From positions 1 to 48,742 of the forward strand of contig LRTP01000285.1 in NCBI GenBank assembly GCA_001550305.1: a stretch of DNA of 48,742 nt, read 5' to 3'. The position numbers and the translations under genes were made by a program. This stretch comes from Streptomyces diastatochromogenes. Lineage in GTDB: Bacteria > Actinomycetota > Actinomycetes > Streptomycetales > Streptomycetaceae. Below are positions 24,387 through 32,957 of this stretch, piece after piece; positions within the stretch are counted from its first letter, which is position 1, and every line of letters starts with the position of its first letter. Under the pieces are notes generated by a model, which was not told the DNA's origin, did no database searches, and saw only the letters and a list, made by a program, of their open reading frames with translations.

Positions 24387-26018
24387 ATGCGGCAGCGGAC
24401 CACGCGGGTCGTCCGGAATCCGGTCCTGGCCGGCTCGCATCCGGACCCGTCCATCCTCCGCGTGGGAGCCGATTTCTACCTGGCGACCTCGACGTTCGAG
24501 TGGTGTCCGGGGGTACGGCTGCACCATTCCAGGGACCTCGTGCACTGGCGGCCCCTGGGCGGTGCCCTGGACAGCACCCGCTTGCTGGACCTGACCGGAT
24601 GCCCCGACTCCGGCGGGGTGTGGGCGCCGAACCTGAGCCACGCCGACGGCTTGTTCCACCTCGTCTACAGCAATGTGTCGACGTACGCGGGCGGCTTCAC
24701 CGACAGCCCCAACCACCTGGTCACCGCGGAGTCGATCGACGGGCCCTGGTCCGACCCGGTGCCGCTGCACGCGCGCGGTTTCGACGCCTCCCTCTTCCAC
24801 GACGGCGCCGACAGCCGACTGGTGAACCTGGTCCACGACTGGCGTCCGGGCCACGGCGGCTCGGCCGGCCTGGAGGCGACCCGCTACGACCGGGCCACAC
24901 GTCGCCTGGTCGGCGAGCCCGAACCCGTCGTGCTGCCGCCCGGGGCCGGCTGGATCGAGGGCCCCAACCTCTACCGCCGTGGCCCCTGGTACTACCTGCT
25001 GACCGCGGACGGCGGCACGGGCTACGACCACCAGGTCACCGTCGCCCGCTCGCGCACCCTGACCGGCCCCTACGAACGCGACCCCGCGGGCCCCCTGATC
25101 ACCGCCCGCCACCACCCGGACCTGCCCCTCCAGAAGGCCGGGCACGGCAGCCTGGTGGACACCCCCGACGGCCTGTCGTACCTCGCCTACCTCGTCGCCC
25201 GGCCGTACACACGGCACGGACCGTGCGTCCTGGGCCGCGAGACCGCGCTGGCACCCGTCACCTGGACCCCGGACGGATGGCCACGCACCCCCGGCGGCCT
25301 GCCCGCCGTGGAGACACCGGCCCCCGACCCGCTCGTCGACGGCACGGACCCACGCCCGGACGACCACGACGACCTGGGGGACCCGGCGGATTCCGACGGC
25401 TTCGACCGGCCGGTGCTGGGACCCCAGTGGTCCACACTGCGCCGGCCCCCGGCCCCCGACTGGCTGTCACTGACCGACCGCGCCTCCCACCTGCGCCTGC
25501 GCGGCGGCCGCTCCCCACAGAGCCTCGTCGCCCCCAGCCTGGTGGCGCGCCGGGTGACCGCCGCGCGCTGCGCGTTCGAGGCCACGATGGAGTACCGGCC
25601 GCGGACCTTCCAGCAACTGGCCGGGATCACCGCGTACTACAACACCCGCAACTGGTACTTCCTGTACGTCACCGCGGACGACGAGGGGCGTGCGGTGCTG
25701 CGCCTGGCGGCCCGCGACCGGGGCGAGCTCACCGTCGACGAAGCGGGCGGGGAACCCCTCGGCGACACCACGCGGCTGCGCCTCGGTCTCGGCCTCGACG
25801 GATCCGCCCTGCGCTTCCGCTACGACACGGGCCCCGGCTGGCGTCCCCTCGGCCCGACACTCGACGCGACCGTGCTCTCCGACGAACACGCCGAGGAGAT
25901 GGAGGGCGAGCGGATCCGCGCCCTCGGGTTCACCGGAGCGTTCGTCGGACTCTGGGCCTGGGACCTGACCGGGGGCGGGCTGCCGGCCGACTTCGACGAG
26001 GCGACGTACCGCACTTAG
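24387..26018 (+). CDS. GH43 family beta-xylosidase / arabinofuranosidase
   Basis: A 543-residue protein without signal peptide. The catalytic five-bladed propeller begins with NPVLAGSHPDPSILR, in which Asp20 is the expected base. WGPNL-like blade motifs follow (GVWAPNLSHADGLFHLVYSN). The general acid Glu is in GWIEGPNLYRRGPWYYL near residue 195. A C-terminal beta-sandwich (about 345-540) typical of GH43 xylosidases contains RPRTFQQLAGITAYYNTRNWYF. It would hydrolyse xylo-oligosaccharides or arabinose side chains inside the cell. The ATG at 24387 follows GAAGGAGA. Its TAG stop coincides with an insertion-sequence-like end. Confidence 0.9.
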   Translation: MRQRTTRVVRNPVLAGSHPDPSILRVGADFYLATSTFEWCPGVRLHHSRDLVHWRPLGGALDSTRLLDLTGCPDSGGVWAPNLSHADGLFHLVYSNVSTYAGGFTDSPNHLVTAESIDGPWSDPVPLHARGFDASLFHDGADSRLVNLVHDWRPGHGGSAGLEATRYDRATRRLVGEPEPVVLPPGAGWIEGPNLYRRGPWYYLLTADGGTGYDHQVTVARSRTLTGPYERDPAGPLITARHHPDLPLQKAGHGSLVDTPDGLSYLAYLVARPYTRHGPCVLGRETALAPVTWTPDGWPRTPGGLPAVETPAPDPLVDGTDPRPDDHDDLGDPADSDGFDRPVLGPQWSTLRRPPAPDWLSLTDRASHLRLRGGRSPQSLVAPSLVARRVTAARCAFEATMEYRPRTFQQLAGITAYYNTRNWYFLYVTADDEGRAVLRLAARDRGELTVDEAGGEPLGDTTRLRLGLGLDGSALRFRYDTGPGWRPLGPTLDATVLSDEHAEEMEGERIRALGFTGAFVGLWAWDLTGGGLPADFDEATYRT

Positions 26019-26040
26019 GACCTGTCGTTCGGATCAGGAC
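26015..26040. mobile_element. probable IS5-type terminal sequence at a TTAG site (remnant)
   Basis: Immediately after TTAG, whose TAG is the GH43 stop, comes GGACCTGTCGTTCGGATCAG. I recall this kind of sequence as the end of IS5-family elements in Streptomyces, which insert at YTAR. The same core CCTGTCGT recurs at 26089-26096 and after the sigma-factor stop at 48659-48666. No transposase is present, so it is a remnant, a MITE or a solo end. Confidence 0.4.
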
Positions 26041-26177
26041 CGGGCCGCCGGGTGGCGGGTAGGCGTCCGCTTTCGGGTGACCCCTCAGCCTGTCGTCGGG
26101 CCCGGCGGTTCGGCGTGTCCGAGCATCGCAGTCGACCGGGGCGTCGCCGCCCGCACCGTCCGCCGCCGGAGCCCGCC

Positions 26178-27989
26178 GTGCACATCCTGCTCGTGGCCAG
26201 CGCCTTCAACAGCCTCACCCAGCGCGTCCACGTCGAACTGCGCGACCACGGGCACACGGTCGCGGTGGAACTCGCGCTGCCCGAGCGCCCGTTGGCCGAG
26301 GCCGTCCGACGGCACGCGCCGGACCTCGTGCTCGCGCCCATGCTGAAGACGGCGATCCCCCGCGAGGTGTGGGCCGCGTACCCGTGCTTCATCGTCCACC
26401 CGGGGCCCTTCGGGGACCGGGGGCCGTCCTCGCTGGACTGGGCGATCCAGCGGGGCGCCGACCGATGGGGGGTGACGGTCCTTCAGGCGGTCGAGGACAT
26501 GGACGCCGGGGACGTCTGGGCGTCCGTCGACTGCGTGGTCCCGCCGGTGGGCAAGAGCGACCTGTACCGGGGCGAGATCGCCGACGCCGCGCTCGCGGCC
26601 GTCCTGCTCGCCGTGGAACGCTTCGCCTCCGGCACCCACACCCCGCGCCCACAGGGCCCGGCCCACGCCGAGTACACCCCGGTGCGCATCCGCCCGTACC
26701 TCGACCAGAGCGTCCGGCGGATCGACTGGGACGCCGACTCCACCGAGACCGTCCTGCGCAAGCTGCGCGCGGCGGACTCGCAGCCCGGCGTGCTGGACGT
26801 GCTGTGCGGCGCCGAATGGTACCTGCACGGCGGCCACCCCGAGGGCGGCCTGCGCGGCGCCCCGGGGGAGTTGCTCGCCACCCGGTCCGGGGCGATCTGC
26901 CGTGCCACGAAGGACGGCGCCGTGTGGATCCCCGAGCTGCGGCGCAGGCGCGCTCGGGGACGGCCGCCCACGTACAAACTGCCCGCCGTGCAGGCCCTCG
27001 GCGACCGGCTGCCGTCCCTGCCGGAGCTCGCCGCACCGGATTCCGCGGATCCGCGCCGGCGCACCTGGACGGACATCGGGTACCGGGAGGAGGGGAGCGT
27101 CGGAGTCCTCTCGTTCTCGTTCCCCGGCGGCGCGATGAGCACCACGCAGTGCCGACGCCTTCTCGACGCCTACCGGCAGGCGTGCGCGCGGCCCACCTCC
27201 GTGCTGGTGCTGGGCGGGCAGCGGGACTTCTTCGCCAACGGAATCCACCTCAACGTCATCGAGGCCGCCGAGGACCCCGCCGCCGAGTCCTGGGCCAACA
27301 TCAACGCCGTCGACGACCTCGTCGAGGCGGTCCTGACCACCACGGACCGGCTCGTGGTCTCCGCGGTCGCGGGCAACGCCGCGGCGGGCGGGATGATGCT
27401 CGCCCTCGCCGCCGACGAGGTCTGGTGCCGCGCCGGTGCCGTGCTCAACCCGCACTACCGGCTCATGGGCCTGTACGGCTCGGAGTACTGGACGTACACC
27501 CTGCCGCGCCGTGTGGGTGCGGCGACGGCCGACCGACTGCTGGGCGAGGCCCTGCCGATGAGCGCGGCGAGCGCCCGCGACCTCGGGCTCGTCGACCGGG
27601 TGGTCGACTGCGGTCCCGGGGACTTCACCGCGGAGGTCGGCCGCCTCGCGGCCCGGCTGGCGGCGCTGCCGGGATCACCGTCCCGGATCGCCGCGAAGAA
27701 GGCCGAACTGGAACGTCAGGAGTGCGGCGAGCCCCTGGCCGCCTTCCGGGAGCGGGAGCTGACCAGGATGCGCCGCACCTTCGACGACCCGGACGCCCCC
27801 TATCACGCTCTGCGCCGCGCGTTCGTCCACAAGCGACGACCGCAGTCCACCCCGCCGCACCTCGGCCTCGCGGCGACCACGGCCACGAGGACGGCGGCGG
27901 GAGCGGACCGGTCCACGCGGGCGCGCGTCACTGGAACGGCCCTGGAAGACCTCTCGCGTCGGCCGGATGGCTGGTACCAAGAGAGCTGA
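26178..27989 (+). CDS. hypX: HypX, CO-ligand-forming hydrogenase maturation enzyme
   Basis: A 603-residue two-domain enzyme. The N-terminal half is a formyl-transferase-like module with the HypX signature IVHPGPFGDRGPSSLDWAIQ. The C-terminal half is crotonase-like, with FFANGIHLNVIEAAEDPAAE, SWANINAVDDLVEAVL and VLNPHYRLMGLYGSEYWTYTL (conserved tyrosines of the active site). In aerobic bacteria HypX turns formyl-tetrahydrofolate into CO through formyl-CoA, supplying the CO ligand of the NiFe site. The start chosen is the GTG at 26178 (VHILLVASAF), with GGAG upstream; earlier readings are Arg/Pro-rich and look non-coding. It directly precedes hhyS and is probably the first gene of the operon. 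Confidence 0.92.
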   Translation: MHILLVASAFNSLTQRVHVELRDHGHTVAVELALPERPLAEAVRRHAPDLVLAPMLKTAIPREVWAAYPCFIVHPGPFGDRGPSSLDWAIQRGADRWGVTVLQAVEDMDAGDVWASVDCVVPPVGKSDLYRGEIADAALAAVLLAVERFASGTHTPRPQGPAHAEYTPVRIRPYLDQSVRRIDWDADSTETVLRKLRAADSQPGVLDVLCGAEWYLHGGHPEGGLRGAPGELLATRSGAICRATKDGAVWIPELRRRRARGRPPTYKLPAVQALGDRLPSLPELAAPDSADPRRRTWTDIGYREEGSVGVLSFSFPGGAMSTTQCRRLLDAYRQACARPTSVLVLGGQRDFFANGIHLNVIEAAEDPAAESWANINAVDDLVEAVLTTTDRLVVSAVAGNAAAGGMMLALAADEVWCRAGAVLNPHYRLMGLYGSEYWTYTLPRRVGAATADRLLGEALPMSAASARDLGLVDRVVDCGPGDFTAEVGRLAARLAALPGSPSRIAAKKAELERQECGEPLAAFRERELTRMRRTFDDPDAPYHALRRAFVHKRRPQSTPPHLGLAATTATRTAAGADRSTRARVTGTALEDLSRRPDGWYQES

Positions 27990-28042
27990 TGGTCGAAATA
28001 TACGTTTTTGTCCCTCACCTCCCCGAGGAGGCGGTCCCATGA
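27989..28042 (+). other. 17-codon reading frame bridging hypX and hhyS
   Basis: The frame MVEIYVFVPHLPEEAVP starts at an ATG that overlaps the hypX stop (TGATG) and ends with a TGA that overlaps the hhyS ATG (ATGA). AAGAGAG lies just upstream. Codons ATA, TAC, GTT and TTT are rare in this genome, so it is either an AT-rich promoter pocket read by chance or a coupling leader. Neither is proven. Confidence 0.35.
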
Positions 28043-29127
28043 CAGCGGCGACACCCAGTACGGCCGGCGCGACGAACGCCGGTGGTGCGCCCGCCGACGA
28101 GACGCCCACGATCCACATCCTCTGGATCAACGCCGGGCTGAGCTGCGACGGAGACTCCGTCGCGCTGACGGCGGCCATGCAGCCGAGCATCGAACAGATC
28201 GCGCTCAGCGATCTGCCGGGTCTGCCCAAGATCGCCGTCCACTGGCCCCTCATCGACTTCGAATGCGGTCCGGTCGGCGGCGCGGACACGTTCATCGAGT
28301 GGTTCTTCAAGGGGGAGCGGGGCGAGATCGATCCGTTCGTGCTGGTCGTCGAGGGGTCCGTCCCCAACGAGTCGATCAAGCCCGAGGGCTACTGGTGCGG
28401 CTTCGGCGACAACCCCGAGACCGGCCAGCCGATCACGACCAGCGAGTGGATCGACCGGCTCGCGCCCAAGGCGCTCGCCGTCGTCGCCATCGGCACCTGT
28501 GCCACGTACGGCGGCATCCACGCCATGGCGGGCAACCCGACCGGCGCGATGGGCGTGCCCGACTACCTCGGCTGGGACTGGAAGTCGCACGCCGGCATCC
28601 CCATCGTGTGCGTCCCCGGCTGCCCCATCCAGCCCGACAACTTCGCCGAGACGCTGACGTACCTGCTCTACCAGGCGGCCGGCTCCGCCCCGATGATCCC
28701 GCTCGACGACAAGCTGCGCCCGTCCTGGCTGTTCGGCGCCACCGTGCACGAGGGCTGCGACCGCGCGGGCTACTACGAGCAGGGTGAGTTCGCGACGACC
28801 TACGACTCGCCCAAGTGCCTGGTGAAGTTGGGCTGTTGGGGCCCGGTCGTCAAGTGCAACGTGCCCAAGCGGGGCTGGATGAACGGCATCGGCGGCTGTC
28901 CGAACGTCGGCGGTATCTGCATCGCCTGCACCATGCCCGGGTTCCCCGACAAGTTCATGCCGTTCATGGACGAACCTCCCGGCGCGAAGTTGTCCGTCAC
29001 GGCCAGCGGCGCCTACGGGGCGGTCATCCGCAGACTCAGGTCGCTCACGACCAACACCGTGGACAAGGAGCCGAAGTGGCGCCACACGGGAGACAAGATC
29101 ACCACCGGATACCGGCCGCCGTGGTGA
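28039..29127 (+). CDS. hhyS: HhyS, small subunit of group 1h [NiFe]-hydrogenase
   Basis: A 362-residue electron-transfer subunit holding three Fe-S clusters. The proximal-cluster motif reads LSCDGDSVAL: Cys36 is followed by Asp39 where most hydrogenases have Cys, the Cys3Asp ligation described for group 1h enzymes. Other cluster residues are in DFECGPVGG, IGTCATYGG, VCVPGCPIQP, the distal-cluster HEGCDRAGYYEQG and the C-terminal CPNVGGICIACTMPGFPDKF. There is no Tat signal or membrane anchor, so the enzyme is cytoplasmic or peripherally attached. GAGGAGG precedes the ATG at 28039. Known relatives oxidise H2 at atmospheric level to sustain dormant spores and hyphae. Confidence 0.95.
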   Translation: MTAATPSTAGATNAGGAPADETPTIHILWINAGLSCDGDSVALTAAMQPSIEQIALSDLPGLPKIAVHWPLIDFECGPVGGADTFIEWFFKGERGEIDPFVLVVEGSVPNESIKPEGYWCGFGDNPETGQPITTSEWIDRLAPKALAVVAIGTCATYGGIHAMAGNPTGAMGVPDYLGWDWKSHAGIPIVCVPGCPIQPDNFAETLTYLLYQAAGSAPMIPLDDKLRPSWLFGATVHEGCDRAGYYEQGEFATTYDSPKCLVKLGCWGPVVKCNVPKRGWMNGIGGCPNVGGICIACTMPGFPDKFMPFMDEPPGAKLSVTASGAYGAVIRRLRSLTTNTVDKEPKWRHTGDKITTGYRPPW

Positions 29128-29210
29128 ACCCCCGCCCCACCTGAGACGCAGCTCCACCACCCCGTCCACACCCTCCCGGACCACCCGCGAAGAAGGGCAC
29201 GACACACACG

Positions 29211-30995
29211 ATGGCACCGAAGACGAAGGCGGCCGGCGACGGTAGCGGCCTGATGGAGATGGCCTGGGACCCGATCACGAGGATCGTGGGCAGCCTGGGC
29301 ATTCACACGAAGATCGACTTCAAGCAGAAGCGGGTCGCGGAGTGCTACAGCACCTCGTCCGTCTTCCGCGGCTACAGCGTCTTCATGCGCGGCAAGGACC
29401 CCCGCGACGCGCACTTCATCACCAGCCGCATCTGCGGGATCTGCGGGGACAACCACGCCACCTGCTCGGTGTACGCGCAGAACATGGCGTACGGCGTGAA
29501 GCCCCCGCACCTCGGTGAGTGGATCATCAACCTCGGCGAGTCCGCCGAGTACATGTTCGACCACAACATCTTCCAGGAGAACCTGGTCGGGGTCGACTAC
29601 TGCGAGAAGATGGTCAAGGAGACCAACCCGGGCGTCCTCGAACTCGCCGAGCGCACCGAGGCGCCGCACGCCGCCGAGCACGGCTACCGCACGATCGCCG
29701 ACATCATGCGGTCCCTCAACCCCCTCGAAGGCGAGTTCTACCGCGAGGCGCTCCAGGTGAGCCGCTACACCCGGGAGATGTTCTGCCTCATGGAGGGCCG
29801 CCATGTGCACCCCTCCACGCTCTACCCGGGCGGCGTCGGCACCATCGCCTCGGTCCAGCTCTTCACGGACTACCTCAGCCGTCTGATGCGCTACGTGGAG
29901 TTCATGAAGCGGGTCGTCCCCCTCCACGACGACCTGTTCGACTTCTTCTACGAGGCCCTGCCCGGGTACGAGGAAGTGGGACGGCGACGGGTGCTGCTCG
30001 GCTGCTGGGGCGCGCTCAACGACCCCGAGTACTGCGACTTCACCTACGCCAACATGACGGACTGGGGCCGGCGGATGTTCGTCACCCCCGGCATCATCGT
30101 CGACGGCAAGCTCGTCACCAACGACCTCACCAAGATCAACCTCGGAATCCGCATCCTGCTGGGCAGTTCGTACTACGAGGACTGGGAGGGCCAGGAGCAG
30201 TTCGTCACCCACGACCCGCTCGGCAACCCGGTCGACCCGCGCCACCCGTGGAACCAGCACACCATCCCCGCCCCGCAGAAGCGGAACTTCGACGACAAGT
30301 ACAGCTGGGTCATGTCACCCCGCTGGTTCGATGGCAAGGACCACCTCGCCCTCGACACCGGCGGCGGCCCCATCGCCCGCCTGTGGTCCACGGCCCTGTC
30401 CGGCCTCGTCGACACGGGCTATGTGAAGGCGACCGGCCACAGCGTGGTCATCAACCTGCCGCGCACCATGACCAAGCCCGAGACCACCTTCGAGTGGAAG
30501 ATCCCGCGCTGGAGCAACGCGCTGGAACGCAACCGCGCGCGCACCTACTTCCAGGCCTACACCGCCGCCGTCGCCCTGCACTTCGCGGAGAAGGCGCTGG
30601 AGGAGGTCCGCGCCGGACGCACCCAGACCTGGGAGAAGTTCGAGGTGCCCGACGAGAGCATCGGCGTCGGCTTCACCGAGGCGGTGCGCGGTGTGCTCTC
30701 CCACCACATGGTGATCCGCGACGGCAAGATCGCCAACTACCACCCGTACCCGCCGACCCCGTGGAACGCCAGCACCAGGGACACCTACGGCACACCCGGC
30801 CCGTACGAGGACGCCGTGCAGAACACGCCGATCTTCGAGGAGAACTCCCCGGAGAACTTCAAGGGCATCGACATCATGCGTGCCGTCCGCAGCTTCGACC
30901 CCTGTCTGCCGTGCGGCGTGCACATGTACGTCGGTGGCGGCAAGACCGTCCAGAAGATGCACATGCCCACCGGCCTGAGCGGACTGGGCGGATGA
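29211..30995 (+). CDS. hhyL: HhyL, large (catalytic) subunit of group 1h [NiFe]-hydrogenase
   Basis: A 594-residue subunit. NiFe ligands are Cys75 and Cys78 (L1 motif SRICGICGDNHATCS) and Cys565 and Cys568 (L2 motif SFDPCLPCGVHMY). Residues after His571, 23 in all, form the C-terminal extension that the protease encoded at 34393 should remove after nickel insertion. Both motifs match group 1h rather than the membrane-bound uptake group 1d. It lies 83 nt after hhyS and its TGA overlaps the next gene's ATG. Together HhyS and HhyL split H2 into protons and electrons for respiration. Confidence 0.96.
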   Translation: MAPKTKAAGDGSGLMEMAWDPITRIVGSLGIHTKIDFKQKRVAECYSTSSVFRGYSVFMRGKDPRDAHFITSRICGICGDNHATCSVYAQNMAYGVKPPHLGEWIINLGESAEYMFDHNIFQENLVGVDYCEKMVKETNPGVLELAERTEAPHAAEHGYRTIADIMRSLNPLEGEFYREALQVSRYTREMFCLMEGRHVHPSTLYPGGVGTIASVQLFTDYLSRLMRYVEFMKRVVPLHDDLFDFFYEALPGYEEVGRRRVLLGCWGALNDPEYCDFTYANMTDWGRRMFVTPGIIVDGKLVTNDLTKINLGIRILLGSSYYEDWEGQEQFVTHDPLGNPVDPRHPWNQHTIPAPQKRNFDDKYSWVMSPRWFDGKDHLALDTGGGPIARLWSTALSGLVDTGYVKATGHSVVINLPRTMTKPETTFEWKIPRWSNALERNRARTYFQAYTAAVALHFAEKALEEVRAGRTQTWEKFEVPDESIGVGFTEAVRGVLSHHMVIRDGKIANYHPYPPTPWNASTRDTYGTPGPYEDAVQNTPIFEENSPENFKGIDIMRAVRSFDPCLPCGVHMYVGGGKTVQKMHMPTGLSGLGG

Positions 30996-31609
30996 GCGCG
31001 GGCACGACCATCGAGGCGACGAAGGCGACGAAGGCGGCACCGGCGGTCGACGCGGTGCGCACCGGGCAGCGGATCGAGGCCGTACTCGACCGGCTGGCCA
31101 CCACCGGTGACCCGGCCGCCCGCGCGGCGGCCGAGGAACTCGTCCAGGCCCTCATGGACTTCTACGGTGCGGGCCTGGCCCGGATGCTCCACCTGCTGTC
31201 CACGCCCGTGGGCCGCCGAACCCCCGGTGATCCCCTGGCGGGCCTGCTCGGCGACGAACTGGTCGCGAGCCTCCTCGTCCTGCACGATCTGCACCCCGAG
31301 GACCGGACGACCCGCATCACCCGCGCGCTCGACAGCGTCCGCGACCACGAACTGGACGTCGTGGACTTCGACGAGGAGACGGGCACCCTCCGGCTGCGGG
31401 CGGCCGGAGGCGGCGGATGCGGCTGCGCGGCGAGCGGTACGACGGCCCAGCAGGCGGCCGAGGGCGCGCTGGCCTGCTTCGCGCCGGAGGTCACGGCGGT
31501 CGAGGTACAGGCAGCCGGCCGCTCGGGGGAGCCCACGCTGCTCCAGATCGGCACCGGCCCCGGGACCCGCGCCACCACCGCCGCCCCGGCTCCGGCGAAG
31601 GCCCCATGA
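30992..31609 (+). CDS. NifU-like protein of the hydrogenase operon
   Basis: A 205-residue protein. The C-terminal half resembles a NifU C-terminal domain (LVVLHDLHPEDRTTRITRAL-like helix, then DVVDFDEETGTLRLRAAGGG and ACFAPEVTAVEVQ), but the usual CxxC is replaced by a GGCGCAAS CxC. The N-terminal half (LDRLATTGDPAARAAAEELV, MDFYGAGLARMLHLL) is helical and unlike typical NifU. It could help assemble or repair Fe-S clusters of HhyS. The ATGA overlap with hhyL and with the following gene shows tight coupling. The role is inferred from context. Confidence 0.78.
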   Translation: MSAGTTIEATKATKAAPAVDAVRTGQRIEAVLDRLATTGDPAARAAAEELVQALMDFYGAGLARMLHLLSTPVGRRTPGDPLAGLLGDELVASLLVLHDLHPEDRTTRITRALDSVRDHELDVVDFDEETGTLRLRAAGGGGCGCAASGTTAQQAAEGALACFAPEVTAVEVQAAGRSGEPTLLQIGTGPGTRATTAAPAPAKAP

Positions 31610-32262
31610 ACGCGCCCCCGGTTCCCCGACCGGCCACGCGCGACTCCGGGCTGCGCAGGTTCCTGACCGGACGTGAACCGCGGCCGGAGCGCTGCGGACT
31701 GTGCGCGGTGGCGGTGGACGAGGCGCGCCACCGCCACCTGGTGGACATCGAGCAGCGGGCCATCGTCTGCGCCTGTACGTCCTGCGCCCTGCTGATGGAA
31801 CAGCCGGGCGCCGCACGCGGCCGTTTCCGCGCGGTTCCGGACCGCTTTCTCACCGACCCGGACCACCACCTCGACGACGGGGCCTGGGAGGCGCTGCAGA
31901 TCCCGGTCGGCGTCGCCTTCTTCTTCCGCAACGCCGCGCTCGACCGGCTGGTGGCCCTCTATCCGAGCCCGGCCGGGGCCACCGAGAGCGAGCTCGATCC
32001 GGCGACGTGGAGCGCCGTCCTCGGCGACAGCCGCCTCGCCGAACTCCTCGAACCCGATGTGGAGGCGCTGCTGCTGCGCCGCCACGAGGGCCGCTGCGAG
32101 TGCTATCTCGTGCCCGTCGACATCTGCTACGAACTGGTCGGCCGGATGCGCCTGTTGTGGCAGGGCTTCGACGGCGGCGCCGAGGCCCGCGCCGCCCTCG
32201 ACACCTTCTTCGAACACGTCGGGCGACGCGCCCGCCCCGTACGCGAGGAGGGCCCGGCGTGA
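31606..32262 (+). CDS. DUF5947-like, Cys-rich hydrogenase-associated protein
   Basis: A 218-residue cytoplasmic protein of the type I recall as DUF5947. Near the N-terminus it has ERCGLCAVAVDEARHRHLVD followed by IVCACTSCALLMEQPG, giving CxxC, two His and CxCxxC, a plausible metal or Fe-S site resembling rubredoxin- or Rieske-like patterns without matching either. Near the C-terminus is CECYLVPVDICYELVGRMRL. No membrane segment is present. ATGA and GTGA overlaps couple it to both neighbours. The function is unknown; electron transfer from HhyS, or a chaperone role, are the two obvious options. Confidence 0.75.
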   Translation: MNAPPVPRPATRDSGLRRFLTGREPRPERCGLCAVAVDEARHRHLVDIEQRAIVCACTSCALLMEQPGAARGRFRAVPDRFLTDPDHHLDDGAWEALQIPVGVAFFFRNAALDRLVALYPSPAGATESELDPATWSAVLGDSRLAELLEPDVEALLLRRHEGRCECYLVPVDICYELVGRMRLLWQGFDGGAEARAALDTFFEHVGRRARPVREEGPA

Positions 32263-32957
32263 CGGAGTTCGCCTTCACCTGCACCGGCGTGCGCGCGGAC
32301 CGGTTCGCCGCCGGACCGACCCTGGTCTTCCGGCTGCGCATCACCGCGACCGGAGACGAACCGGTCCACGCCATGGCGCTGCGCTGCCAGATCCGCATCG
32401 AGCCCGCCAAGCGCGGCTACGAGACCGCGGAGGCCGAGGGGCTCGCCGACCTCTTCGGCGAGCGCTCGCGCTGGGGCAGCACCCTCCAGCCGGTGCAGTT
32501 CGCCCAGGTCTCCGTCATGGTCCCCGCCTTCACCGGGGAGACCGAGACGGACCTCGTCGTGCCGTGCACGTACGACATGGACATCGCCGCGACCCGCTAC
32601 TTCGACGCCCTGACCAGCGGTGAGGTGCCGCTGCTGATGCTGTTCTCCGGCACGGCGTTCACCGGAGCGGGCGGCTTCCGCGTCGAACCCGTCCCGTGGG
32701 ACCGGGAGGCGGTCTTCCGGATGCCGGTGGCCACCTGGCGGGAGATGGTCGAGCAGCACTTCCCCGGCTGCGGATGGATCCGGCTGCCCCGCGACACCAT
32801 GGACGCCCTGCTCGCCTTCCGCTCCCGACGGGCCCTGCCCTCCTGGGAGGCGACCGTGCGGGCCCTGCTCGACGAGAGCGGCGGAGCGGCTCCCGCACCA
32901 CCCCGAAGATTCAGTCTCACCGGCATCACCAGCACCACCGGAAGGACCGCTCCGTGA
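32259..32957 (+). CDS. DUF6084-like hydrogenase-associated protein
   Basis: A 232-residue protein from a GTG start overlapping the previous stop. It appears rich in beta-strands: LVFRLRITATGDEPVHAMAL, RCQIRIEPAKRGYE, then MDIAATRYFDALTSGEVPLL and a helical end REMVEQHFPGCGWIRL, TMDALLAFRSRRALPSWEAT. It is of the kind I recall as DUF6084, found next to hhyL in other actinobacteria. No ligand motif or membrane segment is seen. Its place within the coupled set makes a structural or assembly role in the hydrogenase complex likely; that is inference. Confidence 0.75.
   Translation: MTEFAFTCTGVRADRFAAGPTLVFRLRITATGDEPVHAMALRCQIRIEPAKRGYETAEAEGLADLFGERSRWGSTLQPVQFAQVSVMVPAFTGETETDLVVPCTYDMDIAATRYFDALTSGEVPLLMLFSGTAFTGAGGFRVEPVPWDREAVFRMPVATWREMVEQHFPGCGWIRLPRDTMDALLAFRSRRALPSWEATVRALLDESGGAAPAPPRRFSLTGITSTTGRTAP

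Noticed and set aside
24387..26018. GH43 enzyme as part of the hydrogenase locus
   Set aside because: It is separated from hypX by about 160 nt with a mobile-element-like end and has no functional link; it pairs better with the divergent LLM gene or stands alone.
28039..28140. Possible Tat signal peptide on the hydrogenase small subunit
   Set aside because: No RRxFxK-type motif or hydrophobic stretch is present; the N-terminus is Ala/Thr/Gly-rich and runs straight into the cluster-binding domain.
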